Shown piece by piece: positions 1 to 7,624 of a stretch of DNA of 23,903 bases. The notes beneath the pieces were generated by a model. The model was not told the origin of the DNA, searched no databases, and worked only from the letters and a program-made list of their open reading frames with translations. Within the stretch, counting starts at the first letter, position 1. Each line of letters begins with the position of its first letter. The stretch lies in assembly GCA_964567545.1 (NCBI GenBank), contig CAZMNB010000016.1, positions 1-23,903 of the forward strand, read 5' to 3'. This DNA comes from UBA7398 sp964567545 (lineage in GTDB: Bacteria; Actinomycetota; Actinomycetes; Nanopelagicales; Nanopelagicaceae). The position numbers were made by a program, and so were the translations under genes.

Positions 1-1438
1 ATGAGAGTCGTTGACGTTGTCCGCCAGAAAGCGTTCTACCGCGTTCGACAACTTCCGCGCTATAGCCATCACCATCGAGTGAATCGAGAATATCCATTGC
101 CGATGCAGCCACTAGCGCGTCGTCGATGGTTATTCGTTTCGTTGCTGGAACATCAAAATGCGAATTAATGGTGCCCGATAAAATCGCCGGTTCTTTCTCT
201 TGCGAGAAAATGGCGCTTCGGATGGATTCTCTGGTGAAGGATTGCAGTGGTTGATTTGCGATAAACACTCTCTCAGCATCTAGATATCCACCCAACCGAT
301 CACAAATATCATCGGCAGTCAGCGCATCATCACAAACAATTCCGATGAACTCTCCAGACAAAATAGAAATTCCCGATATTTCATCGCGCAATTCTCCAGA
401 AATATTGGGGGCTTGCGCCGTGCCCCAAGTGTGCAAATTTTCAACGCTCAATAATCGAATTACCCGGCGCGCTGCGACGACCGCAGAAGTAATTCGCTGC
501 GCAGATTCAGTCATGATTTGAAGTGGGACCATCAGAAATGAGCTGTATCCGTAGAATGCCAGCAATTGGCCAACTTTCAGATCTCCTTGCGCAACTAGAT
601 TTCCACCAGCCCAAATTACGCCCACAATTAAAGTTCCAGGCAAAATAATTTGCATGCCTTCAAGTAGTGAACGCATTTTTGCAGTCCGAACAGCGGCGGT
701 GCGGACTTCTTGGGAAGCGAAACGAAAGCGAGCTAAGAAGGATTCTTCACCACCAATGCCGCGAAGTATTCGCAAACCCGCGACGGTATCTGAGGCCAAG
801 TTGGAAGAACGCGATAATTTCTCACGCTGAATTGATTCTCGACCTTGTAAAGGTTTAATAATTGGTGCGATTAGCAAGCTCATCAATGGCACCCCAATTA
901 CGACCATGGCACCAAGTGTCGGCGAAGACCTTAGAAGAAGTATCGACACAAAGAAAAATGAAACCACTGCGCCGATTAACCTAGGTATCAGATCAAATGC
1001 ACCAGATACTCGTTCAACGTCATTTGAATTAATGGCTGAAACTTCTCCGGTTGAAACCAATCTGGGTAAATCTGCGCCTAAGGAAATTGCTTTATTGCTG
1101 ATTAATTGTTGCAAGCGAGTAGAACAAGACATCCAATTAGAAATTGCTCGACGATGACGCATGATCCCGGTAAAAGCTTGAGTTCCACCAACTAAAAGCG
1201 TTAATAGCACCCATTTCTGTAATGAAGTTTTGTCATCATCTGCGATTGCTTGAATTCCATGTCCGAGGACGCCAGGTAAAATGGCAAGGCTTAATAAATT
1301 TGCGACGCCAAAAAATGTTCCGGTTGCAAGAACTCGTTTTTGTCCACGGATAATCCAGAATAGAAATCGTGCAACCGATCCAAGTTCTGGAGTGCCAGGG
1401 TTCTTTAAAGGTAAGTGATCAAAGGGCGTGCTATGCAT
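1..1438 (-). CDS. ABC exporter half-transporter with degenerate ATPase domain (partial, runs off left edge)
   Basis: Type IV ABC exporter subunit: a membrane domain followed by a nucleotide-binding domain (NBD). I translated it by hand from an ATG at 1438; it stays open to base 1, so 479 codons are visible and the C-terminus (Walker B, H-loop) is missing. Hydrophobic segments fall around residues 25-60, 75-95, 155-200 and 260-320. The NBD begins near residue 345. An intact LSGGQRQR signature lies at residues 470-477 (bases 8-31) and a Q-loop-like SQEKEPAILSGT precedes it. Where Walker A should be (about residues 362-380, bases 300-355) the sequence reads GEFIGIVCDDALTADDICDR, with no GxxGxGKST. 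It is therefore probably the non-canonical half of a heterodimer whose partner would lie to the left, outside the window. Substrate unknown. It is divergent from the EamA gene. A TAGGCT hexamer lies 9 bases before the ATG. Confidence 0.88.
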   Translation of the reverse strand, partial: MHSTPFDHLPLKNPGTPELGSVARFLFWIIRGQKRVLATGTFFGVANLLSLAILPGVLGHGIQAIADDDKTSLQKWVLLTLLVGGTQAFTGIMRHRRAISNWMSCSTRLQQLISNKAISLGADLPRLVSTGEVSAINSNDVERVSGAFDLIPRLIGAVVSFFFVSILLLRSSPTLGAMVVIGVPLMSLLIAPIIKPLQGRESIQREKLSRSSNLASDTVAGLRILRGIGGEESFLARFRFASQEVRTAAVRTAKMRSLLEGMQIILPGTLIVGVIWAGGNLVAQGDLKVGQLLAFYGYSSFLMVPLQIMTESAQRITSAVVAARRVIRLLSVENLHTWGTAQAPNISGELRDEISGISILSGEFIGIVCDDALTADDICDRLGGYLDAERVFIANQPLQSFTRESIRSAIFSQEKEPAILSGTINSHFDVPATKRITIDDALVAASAMDILDSLDGDGYSAEVVERGRTLSGGQRQRLS

Positions 1439-1536
1439 AGGTTTACGAGCCTACTACTAACTTAACCTGAGTCGAGAATTACGTTTTTTTCTCTGCCGAT
1501 TAGGTATTTTTGCAAGAATGCTAGTTCAATGGCGCT

Positions 1537-2472
1537 GTGCCAAATTCAGATAAAGTTAAGACAACCAGAATCTGGCTTTCGCTTTGGTCGGTCTACATTA
1601 TTTGGGGATCTACTTATTATGGAATTGCGCTAGCTATCGAATCAATGCCACCGCTTTTAGCTATGGGCACCAGATTTCTTGCGGCAACCCTAATTCTCAT
1701 AATTGTGCTCGGTCTAAAAAATGGTTGGCGTTACCTAATAATTCCAAGAAACGAATTTCTAAATTCATCAATTATGGGTGGCACGCTTTTAGGAATTGCA
1801 ATTGGCTCGGTTGCTCTTGGTGAGCGATATGTTCCGACTGGGATAGCCGCCTTAATTATTTCTGCACTCCCATTTTGGATTGCAATTTTCCGAACATTTG
1901 ATCATGACCGACCAAGTAATTTGAGTTGGCTCGGCGTAATACTTGGATTTATTGGAGTTGCGTTCCTCTTGAAACCAGGCAGTGTTTCTCCGTTAAATGG
2001 CGCGAGCACCGGCGTAATGCTCTTTTGGGCAATGGCAATTATGGTCGGAAATATTGGCTGGTCATTTGGTAGCTACATTGCGCCACGTTTCCCAATGCCT
2101 AAGAATCCAATGATTTCCACGATGTATCAAATGCTGACCGGCGGTTTACTGCTGGTAATTCTTGGCGTGGCTTCCGGAGAAGAATTCGCAGAATTCTTTG
2201 ATGCCACTAGAACATCTTGGGCTGGCTGGAGCTACTTAACATTGGTCGGATCAATTGTTGCTTATAGTTCATATGTTTGGTTAATAAGTAACGCGCCTAT
2301 TGGGTTGATTTCAACCTATGCATATGTAAATCCAGTTATCGCGATCTCGTTAGGCGCATTGTTCTTGCATGAAAAAATATCTATCTCTTATATATTTGGT
2401 GGGGCAATCGTAGTATTAGGAGTTCTGATAGTTGTAACTATTGAGAGTCGGACTGCTTCGCTAAAGAAATAA
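1537..2472 (+). CDS. EamA/DMT-family permease (drug/metabolite transporter)
   Basis: Integral membrane protein of 311 residues with two EamA repeats and about ten hydrophobic segments. The first repeat opens with WSVYIIWGSTYYGIALAIE, a typical EamA entry motif with the WGS triplet, and the second ends with a conserved-looking AYVNPVIAISLGALFLHEKI stretch. Length is usual for the family (about 290-310). Members export metabolites, amino acids or drugs by proton-coupled exchange; nothing here identifies the substrate. The start is a GTG at 1537; nearby ATGs at 1518 and 1529 are out of frame. No strong Shine-Dalgarno is visible. The gene is monocistronic, divergent from the ABC subunit and ends in the terminator it shares with glnA. 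Confidence 0.9.
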   Translation: MPNSDKVKTTRIWLSLWSVYIIWGSTYYGIALAIESMPPLLAMGTRFLAATLILIIVLGLKNGWRYLIIPRNEFLNSSIMGGTLLGIAIGSVALGERYVPTGIAALIISALPFWIAIFRTFDHDRPSNLSWLGVILGFIGVAFLLKPGSVSPLNGASTGVMLFWAMAIMVGNIGWSFGSYIAPRFPMPKNPMISTMYQMLTGGLLLVILGVASGEEFAEFFDATRTSWAGWSYLTLVGSIVAYSSYVWLISNAPIGLISTYAYVNPVIAISLGALFLHEKISISYIFGGAIVVLGVLIVVTIESRTASLKK

Positions 2473-2484
2473 AATTTTAAAATA

Positions 2485-2515
2485 AAAAAGGGCCGCTAAT
2501 TGCGCGGCCCTTTTT
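2485..2515. terminator. Bidirectional Rho-independent terminator between EamA gene and glnA
   Basis: GGGCCGC at 2490-2496 pairs with GCGGCCC at 2504-2510 around a 7-base loop. The stem is extended by AAAAA (2485-2489) and TTTTT (2511-2515), so either strand reads as a GC stem followed by a T tract. It lies between two convergent stop codons and can serve both transcripts. Confidence 0.92.
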
Positions 2516-2523
2516 AATCTCTT

Positions 2524-3954
2524 TTAGAGATCGAAATAGAGCTCGAACTCCGCTGGATGTGGGCGCAAGCGCACGTAATCCACTTCAGATTCGCGTTTGA
2601 ATGCGATCCAAGTATCAATTAAGTCCTTAGTAAATACGCCACCACGAGTTAGGAATTCGTTATCGCGTTCTAGATTATCTAGAACTGCATCAAGTGAACC
2701 AGGAACTTGTGGAATTAAGGCGGCCTCGGCTGCATCTAATTCATAAAGATCCTTATCAACTGGCTTTGGTGGCTCGATTTTGTTTTGAATTCCATCCAAA
2801 CCGGCCATCAACATTGCCGCGAAAGCCAGATATGGATTTGATGACGGATCTGGGCAACGGAATTCGATTCGCTTTGCTTTTGGATTCGATCCAGTAATTG
2901 GAATACGGATACAAGCAGAACGGTTTCGTGCTGAGTAAACCAAGTTAACTGGAGCTTCGTACCCAGGTACTAAGCGACGATAAGAGTTAACAGTTGGGTT
3001 AGTGAAAGCAAGTAGTGAAGGTGCGTGCTTTAGCAGACCGCCTACGTACCAACGAGCCATATCTGAAAGATCGCCGTAACCTTCGCCCCAGAAAAGTGGC
3101 TTACCATCTTTCCAAAGTGATTGGTGCACGTGCATACCAGAACCGTTATCGCCGAAAAGTGGTTTAGGCATAAAGGTTGCGGTCTTGCCACCTTGCCAAG
3201 CGGTGTTCTTAATGATGTATTTGAACTTCATTAGATCATCGCCAGCTTGCAAGATGTCGCTGAACCGATAGTTAATTTCCATCTGTCCAGCAGTACCAAC
3301 TTCGTGGTGTGAACGTTCTACCAATAGTCCAGATTTTCCTAAATTCATCACCATTTGATCGCGAAGGTCGGCATATTGATCTGTTGGTGAAACGGGGAAG
3401 TACCCACCCTTAACTCGAGTGCGGTATCCGCGGTTAGGAGTTCCATCTGCATCATTTTCAACGCCGGTATTCCAAGCGCCTTCATAAGAATCTATGTGAT
3501 GGAATGCTTCATTTATTCCAGTAGAGAATCTAACTGCGTCAAATACATAGAACTCAGCTTCAGGTGCAAAGAACGCAGTGTCCGCAATTCCTGTGGAACG
3601 CATGAACTCAACCGCTTTTGCGACGATACCTCTTGGGTCGCGACTGTATGGCGTGTTATCAGTTGGGTTATGAACTGAGAAATTAATAATTAAAGTTTTT
3701 TCTTTTCGGAATGGATCGATGAAGGCTGATCCCGGAACTGGCAGCAACTTCATATCCGATTCGTGAATTGCTTGGAAGCCGCGAATTGATGACCCGTCAA
3801 ACATTAATCCGTCAGTAAAAACCGCTTCATCGAAAGATTCAACCGGTACGTTGAAGTGATGCTGGATTCCTGGTAGATCAATAAATCGGACGTCAACTAA
3901 CTTCACATCTTCTTTTTTAATGTAAGCAAAAATTTCTGCTGAATTCTTAAACAT
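2524..3954 (-). CDS. glnA: Glutamine synthetase type I
   Basis: Makes glutamine from glutamate, ammonium and ATP in the cytoplasm; dodecameric GSI. At 476 residues it has the standard length. Visible landmarks are the beta-grasp N-domain with DGLMFDGSSIRGFQ, the metal-ligand region FFAPEAEFYVFD, the ATP/ammonium region GDNGSGMHVHQSLWKDGK, the glutamate-binding NSYRRLVPGYEAPVN, and RNRSACIRIP. Tyr404 in KDLYELDAAE lies where GSI-beta enzymes carry the adenylylated tyrosine, so control by GlnE is plausible. The start ATG at 3954 has a good Shine-Dalgarno (AGGAGA, 4 bases away). It is divergent from the RDD gene, as in other actinobacteria (M. tuberculosis glnA1 next to Rv2219A). A dyad at 4054-4077 may be an operator. 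Confidence 0.97.
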   Translation of the reverse strand: MFKNSAEIFAYIKKEDVKLVDVRFIDLPGIQHHFNVPVESFDEAVFTDGLMFDGSSIRGFQAIHESDMKLLPVPGSAFIDPFRKEKTLIINFSVHNPTDNTPYSRDPRGIVAKAVEFMRSTGIADTAFFAPEAEFYVFDAVRFSTGINEAFHHIDSYEGAWNTGVENDADGTPNRGYRTRVKGGYFPVSPTDQYADLRDQMVMNLGKSGLLVERSHHEVGTAGQMEINYRFSDILQAGDDLMKFKYIIKNTAWQGGKTATFMPKPLFGDNGSGMHVHQSLWKDGKPLFWGEGYGDLSDMARWYVGGLLKHAPSLLAFTNPTVNSYRRLVPGYEAPVNLVYSARNRSACIRIPITGSNPKAKRIEFRCPDPSSNPYLAFAAMLMAGLDGIQNKIEPPKPVDKDLYELDAAEAALIPQVPGSLDAVLDNLERDNEFLTRGGVFTKDLIDTWIAFKRESEVDYVRLRPHPAEFELYFDL

Positions 3955-4053
3955 GATTCTCCTGTTATTCCCGAAGCCATGGTCTGTGGATGCTACGGCG
4001 CATCAATGAGCCGTAATTGATGGGGTAAGGCTAATTGGGAAAGGTGAAAAAGC

Positions 4054-4081
4054 CATAACCTGCTTGTTACGGTTATGTTTC
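4054..4081. promoter_or_regulatory. Dyad and GlnR-like half-site pair in the glnA/RDD intergenic region
   Basis: A perfect 7-base inverted repeat, CATAACC (4054-4060) and GGTTATG (4071-4077), is separated by 10 bases. Overlapping it, the minus strand (4081 to 4066) reads GAAAC-N6-GTAAC, which matches one half of the published actinobacterial GlnR box (gTnAc-N6-GaAAc repeats). The site is about 100-127 bases upstream of glnA and 56-83 bases upstream of the RDD start. The dyad is seen; regulation is inferred. Confidence 0.4.
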
Positions 4082-4124
4082 ATCGTGGTTGAGGCTATCG
4101 GTCCCACCTCGGATAAAGGGGGGA

Positions 4125-4130
4125 TACCGT
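4125..4130 (+). promoter_or_regulatory. Candidate -10 (TACCGT) for a leaderless RDD transcript
   Basis: TACCGT fits the actinobacterial -10 pattern TANNNT and ends six bases before the ATG at 4137, the same spacing as for lipB, gcvT and the aldo/keto reductase. A purine run (AAAGGGGGGA, 4115-4124) just before it could instead act as a distant ribosome binding site, so the case is weaker here. Confidence 0.35.
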
Positions 4131-4136
4131 AACCCT

Positions 4137-4487
4137 ATGAAAGAAACCGCCTCGATTACCCGTAGATTTTTGGCAATCACCTTGGATTGGCTGATGAGTT
4201 GGGCAGTCGCTGCTCTAATTTTTCAGAGCTTTCTCGGGCTTGGCCAATGGATTCTGCTGGTTTTCTTCGCTGAAGTTCTACTTCTAACATCAATGCAAGG
4301 AGCATCTGCCGGGCAGCGGATTTTAAAAATAAGAGTTGTAACTTGGCCAGATCAAGTATTTGCTAACCCATTCCGAATCTTGCTGCGCACTCTCTTAATC
4401 TGTTTAGTTATTCCAGCTCTCATCACTGACATGCAATCTCGCGGATTGCATGATCGCTTTGCTAAAACAGTTGTTGTAAAAGATTAA
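4137..4487 (+). CDS. RDD-family membrane protein
   Basis: Small membrane protein of 116 residues. RDD hallmarks are the N-terminal RRFLAITLDWLMSW (the R..D motif entering the first helix), SAGQRILKIRVV in the middle and SRGLHDRFAKTVVV near the end, with hydrophobic segments around 11-30, 37-52 and 83-97. The family's function is not settled. I chose ATG 4137 over an in-frame TTG at 4089 because homology begins at RRFLA and the upstream 16 codons look non-coding. It lies beside glnA as in M. tuberculosis (Rv2219A). Its last four bases overlap the end of the convergent DUF4191 gene. Confidence 0.85.
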   Translation: MKETASITRRFLAITLDWLMSWAVAALIFQSFLGLGQWILLVFFAEVLLLTSMQGASAGQRILKIRVVTWPDQVFANPFRILLRTLLICLVIPALITDMQSRGLHDRFAKTVVVKD

Positions 4488-5179
4488 CGCTTCGGCGCTC
4501 TCACGTTCTTAGGCATTGGGCCTTTCGGAATTGGAATATTCATACCACCAATTGCTTTCATTCGAGCGCGCAATTCTCGAAGCTGAACAGTAGAAAGTTT
4601 CTTTGAAAATTTTTTCATTCGCTTTTGTAATTTGCGGATAGGCACCTGACCTTCACCGTCACCAACAACTAACTCAAATACTGGTACGCCAGGAGCGAAT
4701 CGCTCTACTTTTCGTTTTTCATCTGCCAACATATGTCGAATCGCATTTGAACCTTCACCAACCAGTACAACTCCGGGTTTCCCGACTGCGCGATGGACCA
4801 TATCTTGATTCTTCGCAACAGCTACTGCGGGCGTTACGGTCCAGCCTTTTCTAATCGCCATCAATACGGAAGCACCCGCGCCAACCTGGCCTTCAATTGA
4901 AGCATAAGCAGCGCTTCCAGCTTGTCGAGTAAAAAAGAAGAATGCAGCTAAGAGCGCTATCGGAAATGTAACAAATCCTAAGTAAACCGGATGGCCGAAA
5001 GCTACACCAATTGAAATACCAACTACCCAAACCGGAATGAAAATCGCAATGCAATAAAGCAAAATCAGCGGCTTCTCTTTCTTGGTGATCGCGTATGCAT
5101 CGCGAATTTCCTTGAAGCGAATCTTTTTCGCCACTGGTGCAGAATCTGCACCTTTTTTCTTTCGATTAAATAGCGCCAT
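4484..5179 (-). CDS. DUF4191 membrane protein
   Basis: Protein of 231 residues resembling the actinobacterial DUF4191 family (M. tuberculosis Rv2219). A basic N-terminus (MALFNRKKKG) is followed by two membrane segments at about residues 41-62 and 66-85. The rest is a soluble, probably cytoplasmic domain containing VGKPGVVLVGEGS and VPVFELVVGDGEGQVP, and a lysine-rich tail. Its function is not known; conserved synteny with lipA/lipB and glnA is its main clue. It is the last gene of the lipB-lipA-plsC-DUF4191 operon, nine bases after the acyltransferase, with a weak AAAGAAAGG ribosome site upstream. Confidence 0.88.
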   Translation of the reverse strand: MALFNRKKKGADSAPVAKKIRFKEIRDAYAITKKEKPLILLYCIAIFIPVWVVGISIGVAFGHPVYLGFVTFPIALLAAFFFFTRQAGSAAYASIEGQVGAGASVLMAIRKGWTVTPAVAVAKNQDMVHRAVGKPGVVLVGEGSNAIRHMLADEKRKVERFAPGVPVFELVVGDGEGQVPIRKLQKRMKKFSKKLSTVQLRELRARMKAIGGMNIPIPKGPMPKNVRAPKR

Positions 5180-5188
5180 GGCGGGAGT

Positions 5189-5908
5189 TTAACCTTTCTT
5201 TTCTGCTTCAATTTGCGCAAGGGTCGGCGCGCTACCGCCTAATCGAGCAGGTGCCCAGCGTTGGCCAATATAACTATCTGGATATTCACCTTGAACTTTT
5301 CCCAACATTTGCAAGAGTTGATTTTTCAACTCTAATTCTTTTGCATCCAGATCGGCATCACGCGGAACAAGTATGGGTTCGCCAATTAATACTGTCACTG
5401 GAACTTTGGACCTAGAGAAATCTCGCTTAACATTTTTAGTCCAAATTCGCTGACTTCCCCAAATTATTGTGGGCAATATCGGAGCGCCAGATGCCATCGC
5501 CAATCTAACGGCGCCGGTTTTCATCTCCTTCAATTCAAAACTTCTCGAAATGGTGGCCTCAGGGAAGATTCCAATAATTTCTCCGGCTTTTAATGCCCGT
5601 AGCGCGGCGACAAAAGAAGGGGAACCATTGTTTCTATCTACCGAAATATGTTTCATGCCGCGCATTAATGGCCCAGCAATTTTATGATCAAAAATTTCTT
5701 TCTTAGCCATAAATCGCACTAAACGATTGGCCGGCAAGAGTGCAGTGCCAGCGATTGCAAAATCCAAATAACCAATATGGTTCATCGCCAAAATTGCACC
5801 ACCTTTACGAGGCACATGCGCTACACCTTGGAATTTGAATTGCAGACCAAGATATTTCCAGAGCGATTTAACAATGACAATTACTGGAGGATAAACAAAT
5901 TCAGCCAC
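5189..5908 (-). CDS. 1-acyl-sn-glycerol-3-phosphate acyltransferase (PlsC-type)
   Basis: Likely transfers an acyl chain to lysophosphatidate or a related acceptor at the membrane. The 239-residue protein has the PlsC motifs in order: NHIGYLD at residues 43-49 (catalytic His44 and Asp49), a KKEIF stretch near 69, and FPEATIS at 115-121, equivalent to the FPEGTRS substrate motif with Ala in place of Gly. Then come a GAVRLAMASGAPILP stretch and IWGSQRI. A GTG start at 5908 lies one base after the lipA stop, so translation is probably coupled. It sits between lipA and the DUF4191 gene, which are adjacent in M. tuberculosis, so it appears inserted into that block. Acceptor specificity cannot be told. 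Confidence 0.9.
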   Translation of the reverse strand: MAEFVYPPVIVIVKSLWKYLGLQFKFQGVAHVPRKGGAILAMNHIGYLDFAIAGTALLPANRLVRFMAKKEIFDHKIAGPLMRGMKHISVDRNNGSPSFVAALRALKAGEIIGIFPEATISRSFELKEMKTGAVRLAMASGAPILPTIIWGSQRIWTKNVKRDFSRSKVPVTVLIGEPILVPRDADLDAKELELKNQLLQMLGKVQGEYPDSYIGQRWAPARLGGSAPTLAQIEAEKKG

Positions 5909-5909
5909 G

Positions 5910-6857
5910 TTACTTTTTTTCCCCGCCGGAAAGTTTAACTCTCTCTTCTAGCGCCTGCCGGTATAACCGTCCAGCACGATAACTTGACCTAACTAAAGGT
6001 CCACTCATTACTCCCAAGAAACCAATCTCGGTCGCCATCTGTGAGTGTTCCACAAATTCTGCTGGTTTCACCCATCGCTCTACTGGGTGATGCTTAGCCG
6101 AAGGCCGCAAATATTGAGTAATGGTAATCAAGTCGCATCCTGCGCTCCGTAAATCAACCAGCGCTTGGGTAACCTCCGCATAAGTTTCGCCTAAACCTAA
6201 AATTAAATTAGATTTGGTTATCAATCCAAAATCTCGGGCTTGCGAAATAACATTTAACGATCTTTCGTATGTGAAGGCCGGTCTAATTTGCTTGAAAATA
6301 CGGGGCACAGTTTCTACGTTGTGAGCAAAAACTTCTGGTCGAGTTTCAAACACTTGATTTAATAAATCAGCTTTAGCGCTGAAATCTGGTGCCAACATTT
6401 CAACGCCGCATCCTGGAACCATTTCATGAACTTGCTTTATGGTTTCGGCATATAACCAAGCGCCTTCATCTGGTAAGTCATCGCGAGCGACGCCCGTGAT
6501 GGTGGCGTAAGCGAGCCCCATGGTTTTAATTGATTCGGCAACTCGGCGTGGTTCGTCTCGATCTAGCGGTTCTGGTTTTCCGGTATCGATATTGCAGAAG
6601 TCGCACCTTCTGGTGCAGGCTTCGCCGCCAATTAAAAAAGTTGCTTCCTTATCCTCCCAACATTCAAAAATGTTTGGACAAGCTGCTTCTTGACAAACCG
6701 TATGTAACCCTTCGCGGGCAACCAGTGACCGTAATTGGGTGTACTCCGGACCCATGATGGCGCGCGTTTTAATCCAATCCGGTTTTCGCTCAATCGGAAC
6801 TGCAGCGTTTCGCGCTTCAATGCGAAGTAGCTTTCGACCTTCTGGAGCGATCGTCAT
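5910..6857 (-). CDS. lipA: Lipoyl synthase
   Basis: Radical-SAM enzyme that inserts two sulfurs into the octanoyl chain on lipoyl domains. The 315-residue sequence shows both iron-sulfur cluster sets: auxiliary cluster cysteines 55, 60 and 66 (CQEAACPNIFEC) and the radical-SAM CxxxCxxC at 81, 85 and 88 (CTRRCDFC). The C-terminal RSSY (290-293) supplies the serine that ligates the auxiliary cluster. All key residues are present, so the gene should be functional. The ATG overlaps the lipB stop by four bases (ATGA). Client proteins in the window include the E2 at 11852-13597. Confidence 0.98.
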   Translation of the reverse strand: MTIAPEGRKLLRIEARNAAVPIERKPDWIKTRAIMGPEYTQLRSLVAREGLHTVCQEAACPNIFECWEDKEATFLIGGEACTRRCDFCNIDTGKPEPLDRDEPRRVAESIKTMGLAYATITGVARDDLPDEGAWLYAETIKQVHEMVPGCGVEMLAPDFSAKADLLNQVFETRPEVFAHNVETVPRIFKQIRPAFTYERSLNVISQARDFGLITKSNLILGLGETYAEVTQALVDLRSAGCDLITITQYLRPSAKHHPVERWVKPAEFVEHSQMATEIGFLGVMSGPLVRSSYRAGRLYRQALEERVKLSGGEKK

Positions 6858-7501
6858 TGCGCGACCTTATCTAGAGCTGCCGAGATATTTCGAATTAAGG
6901 ATTCCAAAATCTCGTCGATAGCGATCTCTCGCCCTAATTCGACGCTTAAGGAAGTAACCTCAGCGTCTGGTATTCCGCACGGAACGATGCGACTAAACCA
7001 ACTTAAATCCGGATTAACATTTAGCGCAAAGCCATGCATGGTCACTCCTTTTGCAACCCGAATTCCGATTGCGGCAAGTTTCCGATCGCCCCTTGCATCA
7101 CGAACCCAAACTCCACTCCGCTCGCAATAACGTTCGGCATTGACGCCAAATTCTTGACAAACTTTTATTAGCCCTTCTTCAATCTCTCGTACAAATCCGA
7201 CCACGTCATTTCCGTTTTTTAACTTAACGATTGGATATCCAACTATCTGTCCCGGGCCATGCCAAGTAATTTTCCCACCGCGGTCGACATTGATTACCGG
7301 CGTGCCATCGATAGGGCGATCTGAATCTGCAGTTCGTCGACCCGCAGTGAATACCGGTGGATGCTCAAGAAGTAAGAGGGTATTAGGGGTCGTACCGGCA
7401 ACAACTGCGCTTTGCACCTCACGTTGGAGTTGCCAAGCCGCTTCATATTGAACCAGACCAAGATTACGGATAGAGATAGTCTCGGTACGGAGGGCGGACA
7501 T
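6854..7501 (-). CDS. lipB: Octanoyl-[acyl carrier protein]:protein octanoyltransferase
   Basis: Moves octanoate from acyl carrier protein to the lipoyl-domain lysine, the step before LipA. The 215-residue protein has the LipB signature RGGKITWHGPGQ (residues 74-85, His81), the catalytic lysine in GDRKLAAIGIRV (Lys141) and the catalytic cysteine in VPCGIPD (Cys175). The ATG at 7501 has no Shine-Dalgarno; TAGGCT ends six bases upstream, suggesting a leaderless mRNA. First gene of the lipB-lipA-plsC-DUF4191 operon. Confidence 0.97.
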   Translation of the reverse strand: MSALRTETISIRNLGLVQYEAAWQLQREVQSAVVAGTTPNTLLLLEHPPVFTAGRRTADSDRPIDGTPVINVDRGGKITWHGPGQIVGYPIVKLKNGNDVVGFVREIEEGLIKVCQEFGVNAERYCERSGVWVRDARGDRKLAAIGIRVAKGVTMHGFALNVNPDLSWFSRIVPCGIPDAEVTSLSVELGREIAIDEILESLIRNISAALDKVAQ

Positions 7502-7507
7502 GCCCCA

Positions 7508-7513
7508 AGCCTA
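7508..7513 (-). promoter_or_regulatory. -10 element for leaderless lipB transcript
   Basis: On the minus strand TAGGCT is followed by exactly six bases (TGGGGC) and the lipB ATG, so transcription should start at or next to the ATG. No clear -35 is visible. The same arrangement precedes gcvT and the aldo/keto reductase. Confidence 0.6.
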
Positions 7514-7624
7514 ACTATCTTCTGCGATAAGGGCACCTGACAGGTAAGATTTCGCACCGTTGCAGTTGGCAAATAATCAATGAAATAGCGCTGATCTTGC
7601 GCGGGTACCGAGAGGCTGATTTAT

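Noticed and set aside
1..667. Frameshifted or broken ABC gene at the left edge
   Set aside because: The minus frame is open without a stop for 479 codons and keeps normal spacing from the P-loop position to LSGGQ, so the P-loop loss is substitution within an intact gene.
667..1157. Short plus-strand open frames at 667-858 and 906-1157
   Set aside because: They lie antisense inside the ABC transporter frame and show no family features.
7535..7545. Palindrome ACCTGACAGGT between lipB and the MMPL gene
   Set aside because: The arms are only five bases and match no operator I know; a palindrome this short is expected by chance.
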